This document shows, piece after piece, positions 21,325-36,400 of a DNA stretch of 64,000 nucleotides; the stretch's first letter is position 1, and each line of letters opens with the position of its first letter. The DNA lies in the NCBI GenBank assembly GCA_964059195.1, contig CAXKWD010000007.1:156597269-156661268 (forward strand). The letters run 5' to 3'. The position numbers were made by a program, and so were the translations under genes. Below the pieces are notes generated by a model. It did no database searches. It saw only the letters and a list, made by a program, of their open reading frames with translations, and had not been told where the DNA came from. This DNA is from Ectobius pallidus (Eukaryota; Arthropoda; Insecta; Blattodea; Ectobiidae).

Positions 21325-21408
21325 TTAGTCTTCCATTTCTTCGTTGTTTAGCTTCTTCACCAAGCGACGTACTTCATCCTTCAGAGCAGAAACAATGTTT
21401 TCCATATC
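21325..21408 (-). CDS. CFAP57: CFAP57 exon 18 (terminal)
   Basis: Acceptor TTTCAG; 27 codons ([20 protein letters not shown], then NNEEMED) and TAA at 21327-21325. The C terminus is less certain, because this end varies across the family. Confidence 0.8.
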   Translation of the reverse strand, partial: DMENIVSALKDEVRRLVKKLNNEEMED

Positions 21409-24400
21409 CTGAAACAAATCATCCATTTCCTTAATCTGCACCTCGGTAAATGTGTGAAATGCGACTGATAAGTTCCAAGTTTTTTTTTAATTTCCGCAGA
21501 TAGTATGGTTGACATGAATACGAATTAGGGGAGGCAGGTATCATTTTATATGCATCTGCACAAGCTAAAATTTGAATTGTAAACACAGTGTGAGTTTACT
21601 AAAAATCCATGATAACAATGGCGTTCCTCTATGCTTAATACGCTAGGGTATAGTCTTGCCATTTTAGGTCTAAAGTTTCGTAGTATGTTGTGGTCACTCA
21701 TGAGCTGAAGTTCAACTAACCTGCGAACATTTTTCACCATGTTTTTGCTGACAAACATGTTGAAATTGTATGTAAGCAAGGAGGAACTGCTAATTTTGGG
21801 CATATGCAGAAAGAATGGGATATTCAAATCGGCGAGCTGCCCATTTTGATTGGCACAAAGTTGAGAATTAATGCACAATTTGTTCTAGTGAAACTTGTAT
21901 GCAGTAAAATGTAGTAATTATTCTATGATTTACCTTGATCTTGGTTTCATACATATCATGTATCTGCTGATGGCTTTGTACTGCCGTTTGTAGCTTGGCT
22001 TTTGCCTCTTTGGGATTAATAGTGAGTTTATTTAGTCCCAGTATGGATTCCATGTCATTAACATGTTTGTTTGCTGATTTCAGTTCTTTGCGCAGACGAT
22101 TGATCTCTGTTATCAATGTTGCATTTTCCTGTGAACATAGAGATCAGTTTTTTTACCAAGCAGAAAATGAAGACACTGTATTTGGCTAGAAAGTCAAACA
22201 AATTTACCATTTAATATCAAAATACGAAATTAAAAAATGACTGAAGGATGTTTGTTTTGCTGTATAGAAAATTGTAAAAGTATGAAATAACATATGAAAC
22301 ACAAATAAAACAATGTTCGTGTAGAAAGAAAGAAGTGCTGACAGTTGAATCATGCAGCCAACCAATGCGAAAAGTGGCAATTTAACAAAAGCTGGGATTA
22401 TCAGTGGAATGCAGAGATTTAGTACTCTTATCATCTGTCAGGGCCTGTTTTATTGAAAAGCCACCAGATAGCACTGGAGAATTGTAGTGAATGAGCCATG
22501 TTTATATTCTAGTGGAACAAGATGACAAATCATTGATTAGACTTTTGCACGACAATGCGTGACCCCCATATAGCCAACACCACATGGAATCTGTTGCTTC
22601 AGTTTGGATGGGAGATCTTCGACTAACCACCGTACAGCCGCGAACAAATGTCAAGTGACTTTCATCTCTTCTGTCTCAAGAAGCATTTTCTGGCAAGAAA
22701 ACGTTTCCGCTTTCCACAACAACTCTCAGGTACAGACTGCAGTGACTTCATGATTTCAATTGTTGGATGCAGACTCCCATGACATGGACATACAATTGTT
22801 GGTGCACTGGTACGACAAATGTCTCAATAATGGTGGTGACTATGTTGAGAAGTAGCTAGTGTACATCTGTAAATATTGCACTAAATATTTCTTACTTAAT
22901 AAACAAATATTGTAACTGGGATTCACAGTGAAGTAATCAAATACACACAATTAATTCTGTTTTCCACTCAACTTCACTAATATAAGTACAGTAGAACCCC
23001 GATAATTCGAGCTAATTGGGGCTGAGGGTACCTCGAATTACAAAAAACTCGGATTATACGGAAACAACACTAAATCAATGGGTAAATAATAAATAAATGT
23101 TTAATAAGCACAATAATGGTTAAAAAAGTAAATAAATAAACAATATAGTAGGCATACATATCTTTAATAGGCCTGTAAGTATATTGGCAAACACTACCAA
23201 TTTGCTGCATCGGCATCCTTTAAGGATTAAGTCATTGTCTGACTCTTAATGGAGTTGAACGGGAAAGCGGAGCTACTAGGAAAACACTTTTAATTACCAT
23301 TGTTGTTGAGTAGGGATTACTGTAACAATATAGTATTCTATTCTGAAAGGATGGTATGCTCTAAATGCACCGCATGATTGACACGAGGTCCCGACAATGA
23401 AAGATCGAACCTAACGGTTTCTGTCAATCTGTAATAGAAATGCATTCACAGTCTGAAGCCAAGGTTATTTCTGTGTATTATGAACGAAAATCCAGTTTTA
23501 CCTGCATTTTTGTACATGGAAAAATTGAAAGAAAGCTCAAAATATAACACATTCGGAAGTGCGTACAACTTACATGCGGACACGGTATAAAAACGGAATT
23601 TTACTCTAGTTTTATGGAAAATTTTAATTTTCTTAAGACCAGCTCGAATTACACGGAACCTCGAAATACCGGGGCTCGAATTACCGAGGCTCTACTGTAA
23701 TGACTTACACATAATGCATTTCACAGCTTCTTAGCTGCATCATCAGATGAGGTCAACTGCCGAGTTTCTTGATGCAGCTAAGAAGCTGTGAAATGCATTA
23801 TGTGTAAGTCATTACTTATATTAGTGAAGTTGAGTGGAAAACAGAATTAATTGTGTGTATTTCTTACTTACTGATATTTTTGTTTTCTTTATCGGCAATC
23901 GGAACTTACTTTCTGGATGAACCTAGTACAAAGCTCAATGGAACGACAGTCTTTCCTAGGTGCTTGCAGCGAAACATATTTATTGTTTGCCTTTCCTTCA
24001 CTATTTGCTCATTGGTGCTTGTTCCATTGTTCACCTATATGATTCAGTTGTTTATTTTAAATTTAAGAGAGTTCATGCAATGTTTTACCTCCATTATCTT
24101 GTATACTTCATGCTTGCCACCAGATTCCTTGTACACCTGCTTTTTGAGTGAGGCAATAGTGCGTTCCAAATGCTCTCTCTGCCTCATGAACTCTGCTTGA
24201 GCATCAGTGTCTTCCACTCTGCTCTCCACAAAGTCTGAGTCTTGACTGTATTTGTGGTACAAGTGCTGAAATAGGAAATAGCATTAATGAAAGAGAGAAT
24301 TGAATTACCTGGGAAGCAACTTGCGCAAGATGTACCGCATTTACTTGAATCTAATGTACACCCCATTGAAACTTAGCCATAAAAAAGTTTGTTGATGAAT

Positions 24401-27400
24401 GCAATGCGCATCATTGGTAGGATAGTTATAGGTATGTAGTGTATAGTTATTTTAGGTATTTTATCTATTTTATCTTAGTGTTTTATTTTAAATAACAATG
24501 GATTTCTGAATGCCGATGAATAAAGGTCGGTATTATGGTCGGGACAATATACCTTGGCATAGAATCTTGCCGGTTAGTGTTGAGTTTCAGTATCAAAATG
24601 ATAATAAGCTGATTCAGCCTGCATTTGTGCATAGTGGTAATAGGGCAACAATGACTGTAACAAAGTCGTGAATTACAGCAATGTATTGTTTTGTAAGTCA
24701 TCAAAGTCATCGCCGGATTACAGAACGGATTTGCATTCAAATTTGTTGCATCTTTGAATCTAATGCACATCCCAATTTCAAATGCTACGAAGGGACAAAA
24801 TAGGTGTGAATCAATTTGCATAAGTACGGAAGTTCGTAATTGGATTTACTGATACTAGTAGCATGGTCGTGGTGGTCTAGAGGTATCGTGTTCGCCTCTG
24901 CTCTGAAGATCGCGGGATCAAAGCTGGCCATGGTCCATGGATTTTTCAGGACGTAAAAATCCTGGGCACGGAGTCCTCCGGGAGGGACTTGAAGCTAGGA
25001 GGCCCCGTGTCGTAGATTTACAGCATGTAAAATAACTCCAAGTCTAAATTAGAGCCTCTGGACAAAATTTCTCGGCACTTTCACGTCCAAGTAATACCTT
25101 AGTTTCTGGAGGGGAGTTGAGAGTCGATGGGCTTACTACCTGTTCCTCTGCCCTCTCTGGGAAAATAAGCTTAACAAAAATTCACATAGGTAACAGAAAC
25201 CTCCACTTGGTGGCCCTTCACCCCAACATAGGGAAACCAGTACCAGTAGCGTAGTTGTTGGTATACAGGAATATGGATGAAAATGTATTAACCCTTTCAA
25301 AGCTGAATCTTTATTTTAATATAAGCATTCACCAAGTAAAACCACTAGTTGACTAGTGGGTTATAAGTTTTATATGAAGTAGAAAAATTTAGTGAAGTAA
25401 CTGGTTTNNNNNNNNNNNNNNNNNNNNNNNNNNNNNNNNNNNNNNNNNNNNNNNNNNNNNNNNNNNNNNNNNNNNNNNNNNNNNNNNNNNNNNNNNNNNN
25501 NNNNNNNNNNNNNNNNNNNNNNNNNNNNNNNNNNNNNNNNNNNNNNNNNNNNNNNNNNNNNNNNNNNNNNNNNNNNNNNNNNNNNNNNNNNNNNNNNNNN
25601 NNNNNNNAACAGAAGGGGTAGGATTGGCTTGGCATGATTTAGATTACAAGCGTGGAAACTTTGAGGTTTTAGACCTTATGTAGACGAGGACATATGCCCC
25701 CGTGTGGGGAACTGGAGAGTGGACCGCACATATTTCTAAATGAAGTAGTCAATTATTGTTCTAAAGCTTTTGATTTAACAGAAAATATTACTAATGTTAA
25801 ATGGTAAAATTTTTGTTTTACTGAACTTTGGATGCTAATTAAAATGACTTCATCTGCACCTGATTGTATTACTGTAAAAATACTTAATATTTATTAACTC
25901 ATCCTACCTTAACGGTGTCTTTGAGTTTCTTTGGCTCCTGTATGAGCCCTGAAACATGGTGAAGGTCAAATCTGATTCTTCTGAGAAGTGCTTCTTTGCT
26001 TCTGTTTTGTTCATGTTCTGCTATTAATTCATTGTGTGTTGCATTTAGCTTCTCTCTCAGCTCCACCAGCTGCAAATCTAGGCTTGTATTCACCTTCTGC
26101 ATATTTTCCAACTCCAGCTCCATCTGAAATCAATCCTTGTAGGCTTTAAAAGCATATAGATAATTTGAAAACAGCACTAAGGCAGCAGACTATATTTTAA
26201 ATAAATTTGACAGCTTTCCTGCAAAGTTTTGAATTGAAATTAAAAATATGATTAGCAGATTATTATAACAACTCACTTCCTGGATTTGTTCTTTCTTCTG
26301 TTTGATCTCCCGGTCTTTGGGCTCGATCTGGTTTTTAAGTTCTGTGATCTTGAAGTTGAGCACAAACTTGAATTTGTCAAGTTCCTGGTTCTTGTGTTTA
26401 AGATCTGAGATTCGCTTCTCCTTCTCCTGAATGGTAGAGTCACGTTCCACAATTTCCTTCTTTAGGTCCGATATGTCACGCTCCAAGCCTAATATAATCT
26501 GCTGGAACTTCTGCTGCTCCTGCTGCATTGTAAATATCTGGTGTTTGTACTCCTCGATGTCTTTCTGTGAACTGCAACGTTATCATTATTACGTTATTGC
26601 TGTTGTTTGGTTCCCTTGTAAGGCGATAGATTAGGAATGACTAAAAACACATAGGCCTATAAGATGGATCCATTGTGCCAACCTCTGAGATTAAATTCCC
26701 TTTAGATCCCACAAAGTGAGACCAAGGTTCTCAGCATACCATCCAAGACATTGTGAGACACACTAATTAGTGATTTTGTGATAGTAACATTTAACCTTAT
26801 TTATCTCTTATTCTTCTACTTAAATTTCTTCCTCCATACTATAGATAAGGAAAGTATATATTTTAATTTCTAAGGTGGAAAGCCTGTTCTTATTTTAAGT
26901 ACGGTATCCATTTTGAGAACCCTAATTTTCTAATCACAAAAAAAAAGTAATTTTAGCCTAAAGTGGTCTTTGTGTCTACCTGTACCTGAATGTGTGGGAG
27001 AGAACTTGAAATCTCAAACACAAAAGCATACATAAATTGAAATTCATGCTGATTTCATATAATGTTTGCTCTTCCTTTACCCCTGTTGAGGCATGAGGCA
27101 AACAAACCTGAGGAATTTCTTCTTCATGACTCCAGTCTCCCCCCTGAGCTTGAGGTTAATTTCCTGTTCTTCATGCAGTTGATTCTCATACTGTGTCTTC
27201 AGATCAACAATCTCACGGTCTGCATCATCTTCAATTTGCTGCTTGATAGACTCGTGCTCCTGTGTTCGATGCTCTGCAGCAACATGGAGCTATAACAGCA
27301 CATGAATAATACATTAACAGTCTTATTGCATAAACTTGACATAAATAATAAAGATGGCCGACATCTGTAACAGTCGGTTGTTTAGTAGATGTCTGAGATT

Positions 27401-30400
27401 GAGGTTGTGCATCTATTCTTAGGTACTTTGTTAGGAAACATTCTCAGCTGCTTTTACAGAATTATTAATATTGTTCCTTGTTTGCGGGTCATATTGTTTT
27501 AATTTTACCTATGACCACAGCTTTCTGAAATCAATTTAATGAAACACTGAAACTATATTTTCTCACAGCAGACAACATACTCCTGTACAATGTAATAGGC
27601 TTTTGCAGCCTGAGTTGACAGTAAAATCTTCTTAGCTTCTGGGTATCGGCTGCATCACTTACAAGCCTTCTGCTGACGTTTTGACCATCTTGCCGTGGTC
27701 TTTATAAGTAGCCTTGATTAAAGACCATGGTAAGATGGTCAAAACATCGGCAGAGAACTTACACGCGATGCGGCAGATACCCAGAAGCCAAGAATGTTTT
27801 ATTGACATCCTGCTGTTTGTTCACTCCTTGGATAGATAGCGACACTAGCAGATTCCAGTTACATGTTTCCTTTACTGCTGGGTGCGGGAAACGTCATCCC
27901 TAGCATGATGTATTGATGATGATCCACATTCACAACTGGTGTAACCTTTGGCAGTTATATAGGGATTGTTAGTGACACGGCTTATATAGAACTAGCTCGA
28001 TAATCAACAAAACAACCATTCAATGCACATATAAGCAACTTTTGTTAGTAACCCTGTAACCTTATTATTAGCCACAGCTCGAGGGTATTTATATTTCAAA
28101 GTATTACATGATTATTATGTGTTTTTTTTTTTTTTAATAATTTAATTTATTTATGCAGTATAGTCATGGAGAACTGAGAACCGAAAAAAATTGATTGGTT
28201 CAAATAATTAAGAAGTCTTAGATGCCAACTGTACCAAGGAATTCAGGTTGTGAATTGCCGTGGCCATAATGGCATTCACAAAAAAGAGAACACTATTGAC
28301 TTGTAATTTGAGATCAGATCTGGGGAAGAAATCGTTAAAGTGCTTCGCTTTATACAGATCAGAAACATGGACACTAAGAAAAATGGAGAAGTACCTGGAA
28401 AGTTTATTAATGTAGGGTTAGAGAAGAATGGAAAAATAAAATGGGTGAACCAAGTGACAAATAAAAAAGTTCTGAGAAAAGTGAACAAGATGAGATCAAA
28501 CTTGCACACGGTTCTTCATAAGAAAGCAAACTGGATAGATCGCATCTTGAGAAATTTTCTGTTGCATGACATCATTGAAGGAAAGTTGGAGGGAACTCCA
28601 GGTCTTTGAAGAAAAAGAATCGTCCGCTACATGATTTAAAGAAGAAAATAAAATACTGGTTACTGAAAGATGAAGTGAAAATAGAAAGAAATGGAGAGCA
28701 AAATTTGCAGATCAAGTTCAAGGACCTACTCATAGACAGAACCCTTAATACTTAATAATGTGTAACAATACAGCCTCATATAACTGAGAACTAGGATAAG
28801 ACGGTGATCATTTTGCAGGTGCGCGGGCAAAGAGAGTTAAGTCCACTTTCTAGTTACTGAGAATTAGAGTGACTTAACACGCTTTACCCTCCCAATATCG
28901 CTTTAGAGATGGATAAACCCATGAGGCACACATCCATAATTACCGTACAATTTTGAATATGACTTACTGGACTTAACACAAATGTAGAGAACATTTTTAT
29001 CTATAACTCTATGGACATATATCAGTTTTTGAAGATGGTGGACTTAACTCTCCCGCGATTTCATACTATTGACATTGGTAGACTTGACAAAAATGCTAAT
29101 TACTGTACGTACTTGCATTGTTGCTTATTCTACATGAGTCTTTATTTAATAAGTATAATTTTTTTTCTAATAGCGTTAAAGGAGACAACAAAAACATCAA
29201 CTATTATCACTTACTGTATAATTTAGAAACATTCCATAAAATGTTTCAGATTATTCTGTGATAGCGTTTTTCATCCATAAGTAAATATGTAGATAATGTT
29301 ACCTCTTGTATCTGTACATCACGCTCTCTGAGTAGTGTCTCATAGTTAGTGGTGACATCGCTCAGATCCATCTCTCTCTTCTTTCCCAATTCCTCCAGTT
29401 TCCTGTAATAAGAAATGTAGAGTGTGACTTGAGGTTTTCCTAGTGTTGAGAATTATAATGGTTTCTTCGGCTTCTAACCTGGTGAGGACAATTGATTCCA
29501 ATTTTCCGCAGGAAATATCTTTATTATATGTAGCAAATACAGGATATGATAGGTGGGGTGGGGGCCAATAAGAAAATTGTATAGTGGAACAATTGAACAG
29601 ATTGGTCAAAAATGAAAAATTGAATTTATTGCTAGTATGTGATGTGAAATCAGCCATTTTCACATCCAGTACTTTATTTGGAAGTGAGAAGGGTCCCATT
29701 TTGGCTGCCAGGCCTTGCTAAGCTGTAGACTACCAACACTATTGTAGTTTTGGCCTTGGCTCCAGTAGCATCTCTGCCTCTCTAGGATCCACAAAAATAG
29801 CCTCTAGTTCAGAAATTTATGTTAGTATTCTGAAATTAATGTTTGTATGACTTTGAAACTATAGTTTCCATGAGAGTATAATTTATGGCAATTGATCTCC
29901 AGAGAAAGCAACTTTTGTATGTTTTAAACTTTAGTTTCACAATACTGTAATATCATGCTCAAAGTATGTCGCACACTAACCAAACGTCAACTACATTACT
30001 ACAGCATAGCAAGTATTTATGTTGCCCATATTTAGTGTTTTTCATGAAAAGTAACAAAGAAAATTTTAGGAATCATGCTAAATTTCCATTGCGACTTATC
30101 GATGGGGAGCAGACCTTTTTTTTTTTTTCAAACTGAAAATACTATGGTTAGCAATGTTGACTTTATGTTTGTTGTCATCAGAGAATGTAGATCAAGAATA
30201 AAACCAATAGATGGCATCATAATCTAAAAACCAACATTTTACACCCTGACAGCTGTTTTCTACAGTTAAGCAGACGTGTTTCTGACTTACGGTTGGGTTT
30301 TCATGACACGATCACATGCATGATTACTATGGTTCGGATCTTTATGACATGTCATGTTTTTATCCTGACCTCCATTCTTGCCGCAAACACAAGTTAAACA

Positions 30401-33400
30401 TGAATTACACATTTGTTATCCTAATTGGACCCTTTTTTATTTGACATAAAGTCATATTTTGGTCATTTTCGTGGTCTTGGTCATATTTCAGTCATATTTG
30501 TAATTCAATGTCATATTTCAGCTAAATTCGGTAAAAGAGCACAATTATGCAGTATGTGCACTAAATTGTCAACTTAATTTTTTCTGAAAAAGGGTCATGA
30601 ATATTTTGGTTTGACTGTAACTGAAATGTGAAGGGACAATAACAAGTAATAGCATACAGGTAATTACCTCTTCTTCCTTGTTGTTAACAACTTCCAACAG
30701 ACATGTTTTAAAAATATTTTCAGTTCACATTTGCAGTGGTATCTGGAAACATTAACAGATTAGAAGTTCTTTACAAGTAAAACTGTAAGTTGCCTGTAAA
30801 ATTGTTAAAAAGTGATTATCTGATTGAATTGATGCAATGTAATAATTTAGTGTCATTAAACATTTTAAATTGGAACATTCATTTTTAGAAAATACCTTCT
30901 TTTATGGAGTCATATATAGGATTTTTGGGTCATATTTAGTAATTTTTTAAGGTCATATTTTCCAGTTTTTTAGGTCATAAACATCCGAACCCTGATGATT
31001 ACTAAGACAGCTTTCTGAACTCATAGAAATGATCTAAGCTGTGTTCAGTGTTTTCAGTGTCTCACTAGGTTATGTATTCCTCAGAGACCAATCTATCTTT
31101 TCAGTACTTGCCCTTACCTCTCATAGTCTTCACGCATTCGGTTGGTCCTGCTCTCGAGGGCCTGATACTTGTCATACTCTATGATGAGTTTCTGGGTGAA
31201 ATTTGCCTCCATGTCAGTCATTGCTTGGGTATGAGTAGTTTTCATTTTCGCAATCTCAGCATTGATAGCATTAATCTCGGTGGTGTGGTCTGTCTCCATC
31301 TGCTCGTTCTTCTCTTTGAGCTCTTCCATTGCAGCAATGTAGCCCTCGTGCACCTCCTTCACCTTCTCAGCATGCTTCTCCGCTGACTTCTGCATCTGAT
31401 AGCTGTGCTCTGTTTCCAGCTCCTTGATGCGAACAATCAGGTCTCGAATCATGTTCTGCTTTTCCACCAAGTCCATCTTACCAATGAGGACCTGCTCTGA
31501 GTATCTGAATTCCTTATCAATCTTGACGGTTTTTCCTGGGAAAAAAGTGCAGTAACTAGGTAACTTTATCTGTAAAACTATGAAAGCCGAACTAGGAGAA
31601 AAGTAGTAGTTTATACTCAAAAAGTTTATTGATTCTTTAATGTAGGAAACGAGTGAAATTTCTTAATTTTTCATGCTTATTTGCTTACTTTACTGTTTTA
31701 TTTTGCTTACAAATTTGAATCTAAGTATAAATTTTTTCCAAAATTACATGCATTCTCAGTCTTGTAAGGTCAAGCCTACTTCTTTTTCTGTCTCTTTCTA
31801 ATGAGCACAACTGTGATAAATAGTCTCTCAGAAAATACAGTTGCTAATGGTATATATTCAGTGGCACCAACTTTTGAAAAACATTGGGTGGGCTCAGAGA
31901 TTTAAAAATGTTCATACTCCCACTTTTTGGTTCATGAAATAGACTTATACAGAGAGGCCATTTTATGCGGAAACTTTTTAACAACGTTGCCCCTGCTCAC
32001 ACTTTCCCCGATGTTGTGCTTGCACCGGTGGGGACCGTGTTCTGTTACTACCAGCAAATCACTCTAGAAACAATGCAAAATAGAACAACTCAACCAATTT
32101 ATTATCAAAATAGGCCAACGTGTAGAGGCTTATTACTCACCATTTATTTGAGATACTGTTGAAAATGACATTTACGAGAAAATCTCCAAAATCTCTTCTA
32201 TGGTCATTTCTCAATAAGTAACATTCCTCCAAGTAAATTCGCTGTTCAACCGCATACATTTTAGATTATTGTCTTATGTAACACACGAGAACAATAGACA
32301 AGCGTCTCGCTACAACACACCAAAGCAACTAACCGCTTGTATGCTTTGTACAACTGTGATGCATGTGATTAAATTTTTTTCTGAATGCATAAAAATATGG
32401 TGGTGGAGTGGAAATTGCATTAACAGATTAAGATGTAAAAATTTAATGAACTAAAAAACTACTTCAAACAATCGTGAGTGAATTGGAATAAGAGGAGATA
32501 GTACTAGGCCTATGTATGTGAACAATAGCCTGATTTTCACTTTCCAGTGATCCAAAATAGGCCTACGTAAAATTATTGGTTGGGCTTCACCCCGTGGGTC
32601 CATATAAATTGAAAACATTTGATTTCATCTATAATAGTATTTTTTGATGTTGATACCTCTTAAATGACAAGGTATCTAAAGTATCAAGAACCCATTTGTA
32701 GTTTTAATATTTCGGCAGAACAACTTACCTTCTGTGAAAGTTAGTTTCCAGATGCAAACAGTTCCATCTGTAGAACATGTGATAAGATTCAAGTCATCAT
32801 AGGTCAAAATCATCTGGAAAGAAACTCACATATAGTAAGCACTATCATACTTTTTTATAGATTCTGGAAATTAATTTATGGTTTTACTACCTTAGTAAGG
32901 GTGCAGTTATGCATGCGGTATGGCTTCAATGAGAACGGTTCTTTGGGTGGGTAAGTTACTGAGAGAACGTTGCCGTTGGCATCTGCCAAGAACATCATGA
33001 GATTAGAACGAGACAGCACAATGCAGTCGAGTTGCACTTCCCCCACTTTCATTAGGTTTGTCACCTGAAATCACACAATCAGGAATGTAATTTAATTTAT
33101 CCATAAATTTGTTCAGTAATGTACATTAAATATTAAAACAGTCAACTTCATATAGTTGTTATAAAAGCCTTCTAAATTAGAACATGTGTTTCAAAGACTT
33201 TTCTTTGCCTCCATCTTCAGCTGAAATCTACGAATGAATTTGTTTCTCTGTCCATCAGATGTCTTCCAGGTTTTATGAATTTTAAAATAGATACTTCGCA
33301 ATGTTTTCCCGATTAATTTAAGAGGGGACATATAGCTTTCGGTGAAATTCATAGGTGAGAAATAGATTAATTTCATTATTTTCTTCTTCAGCAATGAATT

Positions 33401-36400
33401 GCTCTACAATCTTGAAATCTGACATACTCTTCATTGACTACTTCTACAATTACATACTATTTTCAAAATTAATCAAGCTGTTACAGTTATGGGTAATTAT
33501 CATTTCAAAATGGCAGCCACATTTCATGCACTGAATTGCCGTTTCCTTGATAACTTCCACAAATATCAATATTTCTGAGTGATTATTTTTCTGTGTATTT
33601 GTTAATATAATAGGAACAACACTATCTAAAATCATTTATTTAACATTAATAGTTTATTTTTTTAAATATATTTTAATGAAAAAGGAAATATAAAAAAATG
33701 ATTTTTAAAACATACTTATATTGTAGTTATTCCAAAGATTGTAGATGATGTACCTAGGTAGTTCATATGATCTAAGTATTGTAGGAAGTTTACACAGTGA
33801 AGTTAATAATTCGAACACATGAGTGGAGGTATTATACACTATACTTCACTAGATTTTACCACTGACCTGGACATGTTTCGGGATTCTGTCTTTATCCCAT
33901 TGTCAACATTGTCCCATTTCAGGTCAGTGGTAAAATCTAGTGAAGTATAGTGTATAATACCTCCACTCATGTGTTCTAGTTCATATGATGTTTGCAAATA
34001 GATAGAAAAAAGAATTACTTAGGAATATTGCCATTTGTGGAAATTATCACGGAAACAGCATTTTAGTGCATGAAAGTGGCTGCCACTTTGTAACGATAGT
34101 AACCCGTAACTGTAACAGTTTGATTAACTTTGAAAATAGTATAGAAGTAGTCAATAAAAAGTATGTCAGATTTCAAGATTGTAGAGCAATTAATTGCTGA
34201 GGAAAAAAATAATGAAATTCACCTATTTATCACCTGTGAATTTCACTGAAAGCTGTATGTCCCCCCTTAATTAATTTTAAGTGATCTTCAACTCTATGTA
34301 TTTAATTTTTCTGATTTTAATATATTACATGCACCATACATGGTAGAAATCCAGTGACTTCATTTTTGATTTGCTCTGAACTTCAGTTACATGTGGTAAT
34401 ATTTTGATTTTTTAAATTTGATGTCAATTGCAGGAAAACGTTAAATTGAGGTTCTGGCAAATATTAGGGTTCTTCTGAGGAAAATATTTACCGTGGATTC
34501 GTTGACTTCAGTGATACAGCAGTCAGTTCCTGTACCATATGATATTTCGCCTGAGTTTATGGTCACCACTCCAGTGTAGATGGTTTCTTTTGTGATGATC
34601 TCATTAATACGAGTTCCTGTTGCTATATCCCACTCGTAGATGGCACCATCTGTCCCACATGACACCATTTTGTTGTCTCGTTTAGTCCAAACCATATCCC
34701 TCACCTGAAAATAGGAAAATATAATTAAGAATTTAACAGTACCAGTACTTCTCTCTTGTAAAGTAGAACTTATCTTTGTGTAAAGAGCAAGCTGAATGTA
34801 CTGGTACAGTAGCATTAAAGATTCTGTAAAACAAATTGACCCTAGTGATCTTATGATTACTCCATGTACTGGTTAGGATGAAAGCCAGAAGTTGAATACT
34901 TCTGCAATTTTTTATATGGCCATACCTCTCAATTTTGCAGGGACCTTTAGGATAATTGCCTAGGTCTCCATTTAAGTCCCTCCCATTTCTATCATTGGTA
35001 GGATCAAGTAGGTCTGGTGACCATTTCTATTAGCGACCCCCATCTCATTCTACTAGATAGTGAGAAATGTAATTCACCTTGCCATTATGTCCTTTGAGAT
35101 TATGAGTGTTTACAAAAGATGAAGAGCAATATAATTGTATGATGTTGCCGTTGACTGCAGCAAACTTGTGTCCAGAATCACTGAAGCAGACATTGCTGCA
35201 GGCTCGTATAGAGAATTCTCTCATGGGCTGTATGTCATCCAGCAAGAGCATCATGTAGCGCAGCTTGTCTGTGAAGCCGATCACTGTGTACAGCCCTGCA
35301 CAGATATGATTAACACTGTTGTTTAGGAATATAAAATGTCTAGAAAATAAATAAAAACTAGTAAACCTGAGCAAAAATTTCGCACATTCAACCTTCCCCC
35401 ACCCATCGAAAGCAAATGAATTAGTATTTTGTTGGCTTGTTGAAAGTAAATACTAAGTGAAGTGTATACACAAAATAGCAAAAGAGGGTTATTAATGCAA
35501 ACTTTTTGCAATTTACAATACATACTGTTACCTTCACCACACTGATTTCATTTTAGCCACTTCATTAAATTCATTTTACTTGTTAGCCTATCTCATGACC
35601 ATGTTCGTATGAACTAATTTCCAACAAGTCATAACACCAACGGTGTTGTGAACGGGATTTTGTTTCAAATGTGAAGTGTGAACTGTTGTTTTAACATTGT
35701 TCCATCGTATGATTTGTTGAGAAGTTTAATTTTGTACATGTAGTTTTCTAATTATAGATAGAAGGAGCTGGTTAATCTATAAGCCAAAGATTAAATCCTG
35801 TTTCATTTCAATGTTAATGTACTTCTACCAATATAACATTTAACTTCATTTGGAGCAAGTGGTCGACAATTGTTAATGTCAGACGAGTCAAATAAGTCAC
35901 TGTTGAATCGTATTTTTCTTTTGATTCTTTTATATTGTGCAGCAAAAACAATTCTTTCCTTCATTAGGTATTATAAGGTTATTTTCTGTTCAGTAAACAA
36001 GTAGAATGTTATTTAAAGAAACAAATAAAACAGTCTTGAGAAAAGTCGAAAATAAAAACACTTTTTTTAACTCCACTTACGTCAGTTTATAAAATTGGAC
36101 TAGTTTCAGGAGTGCTACTCCCATCCTTGGCTGGTGGTGTCAGGAGTTGAAAAATGTTTTCATTTTCCACTTTTCTCAAGCTCCACTGTTTATATCACTT
36201 CATTTTAATTTGTTTTAAATAAAGCAGTGTTGGTCTTGTAAGGGCTGATGTATATTGTATGTTTAAGAACTTTCGGTACTCTTTTCAGACAATTCCTTAA
36301 CTATCAGTACTCAGTAGGCTACTGGTGAGTAATGTCCCAACTAAAGCCCTGGATTTACCCGTTTTGTCCGTTTTTAACTTAGAGAATAGAAATGAAATGT

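Noticed and set aside
25345..25635. Minus-strand open frame of 96 codons
   Set aside because: It runs through the N gap; unknown residues make it meaningless.
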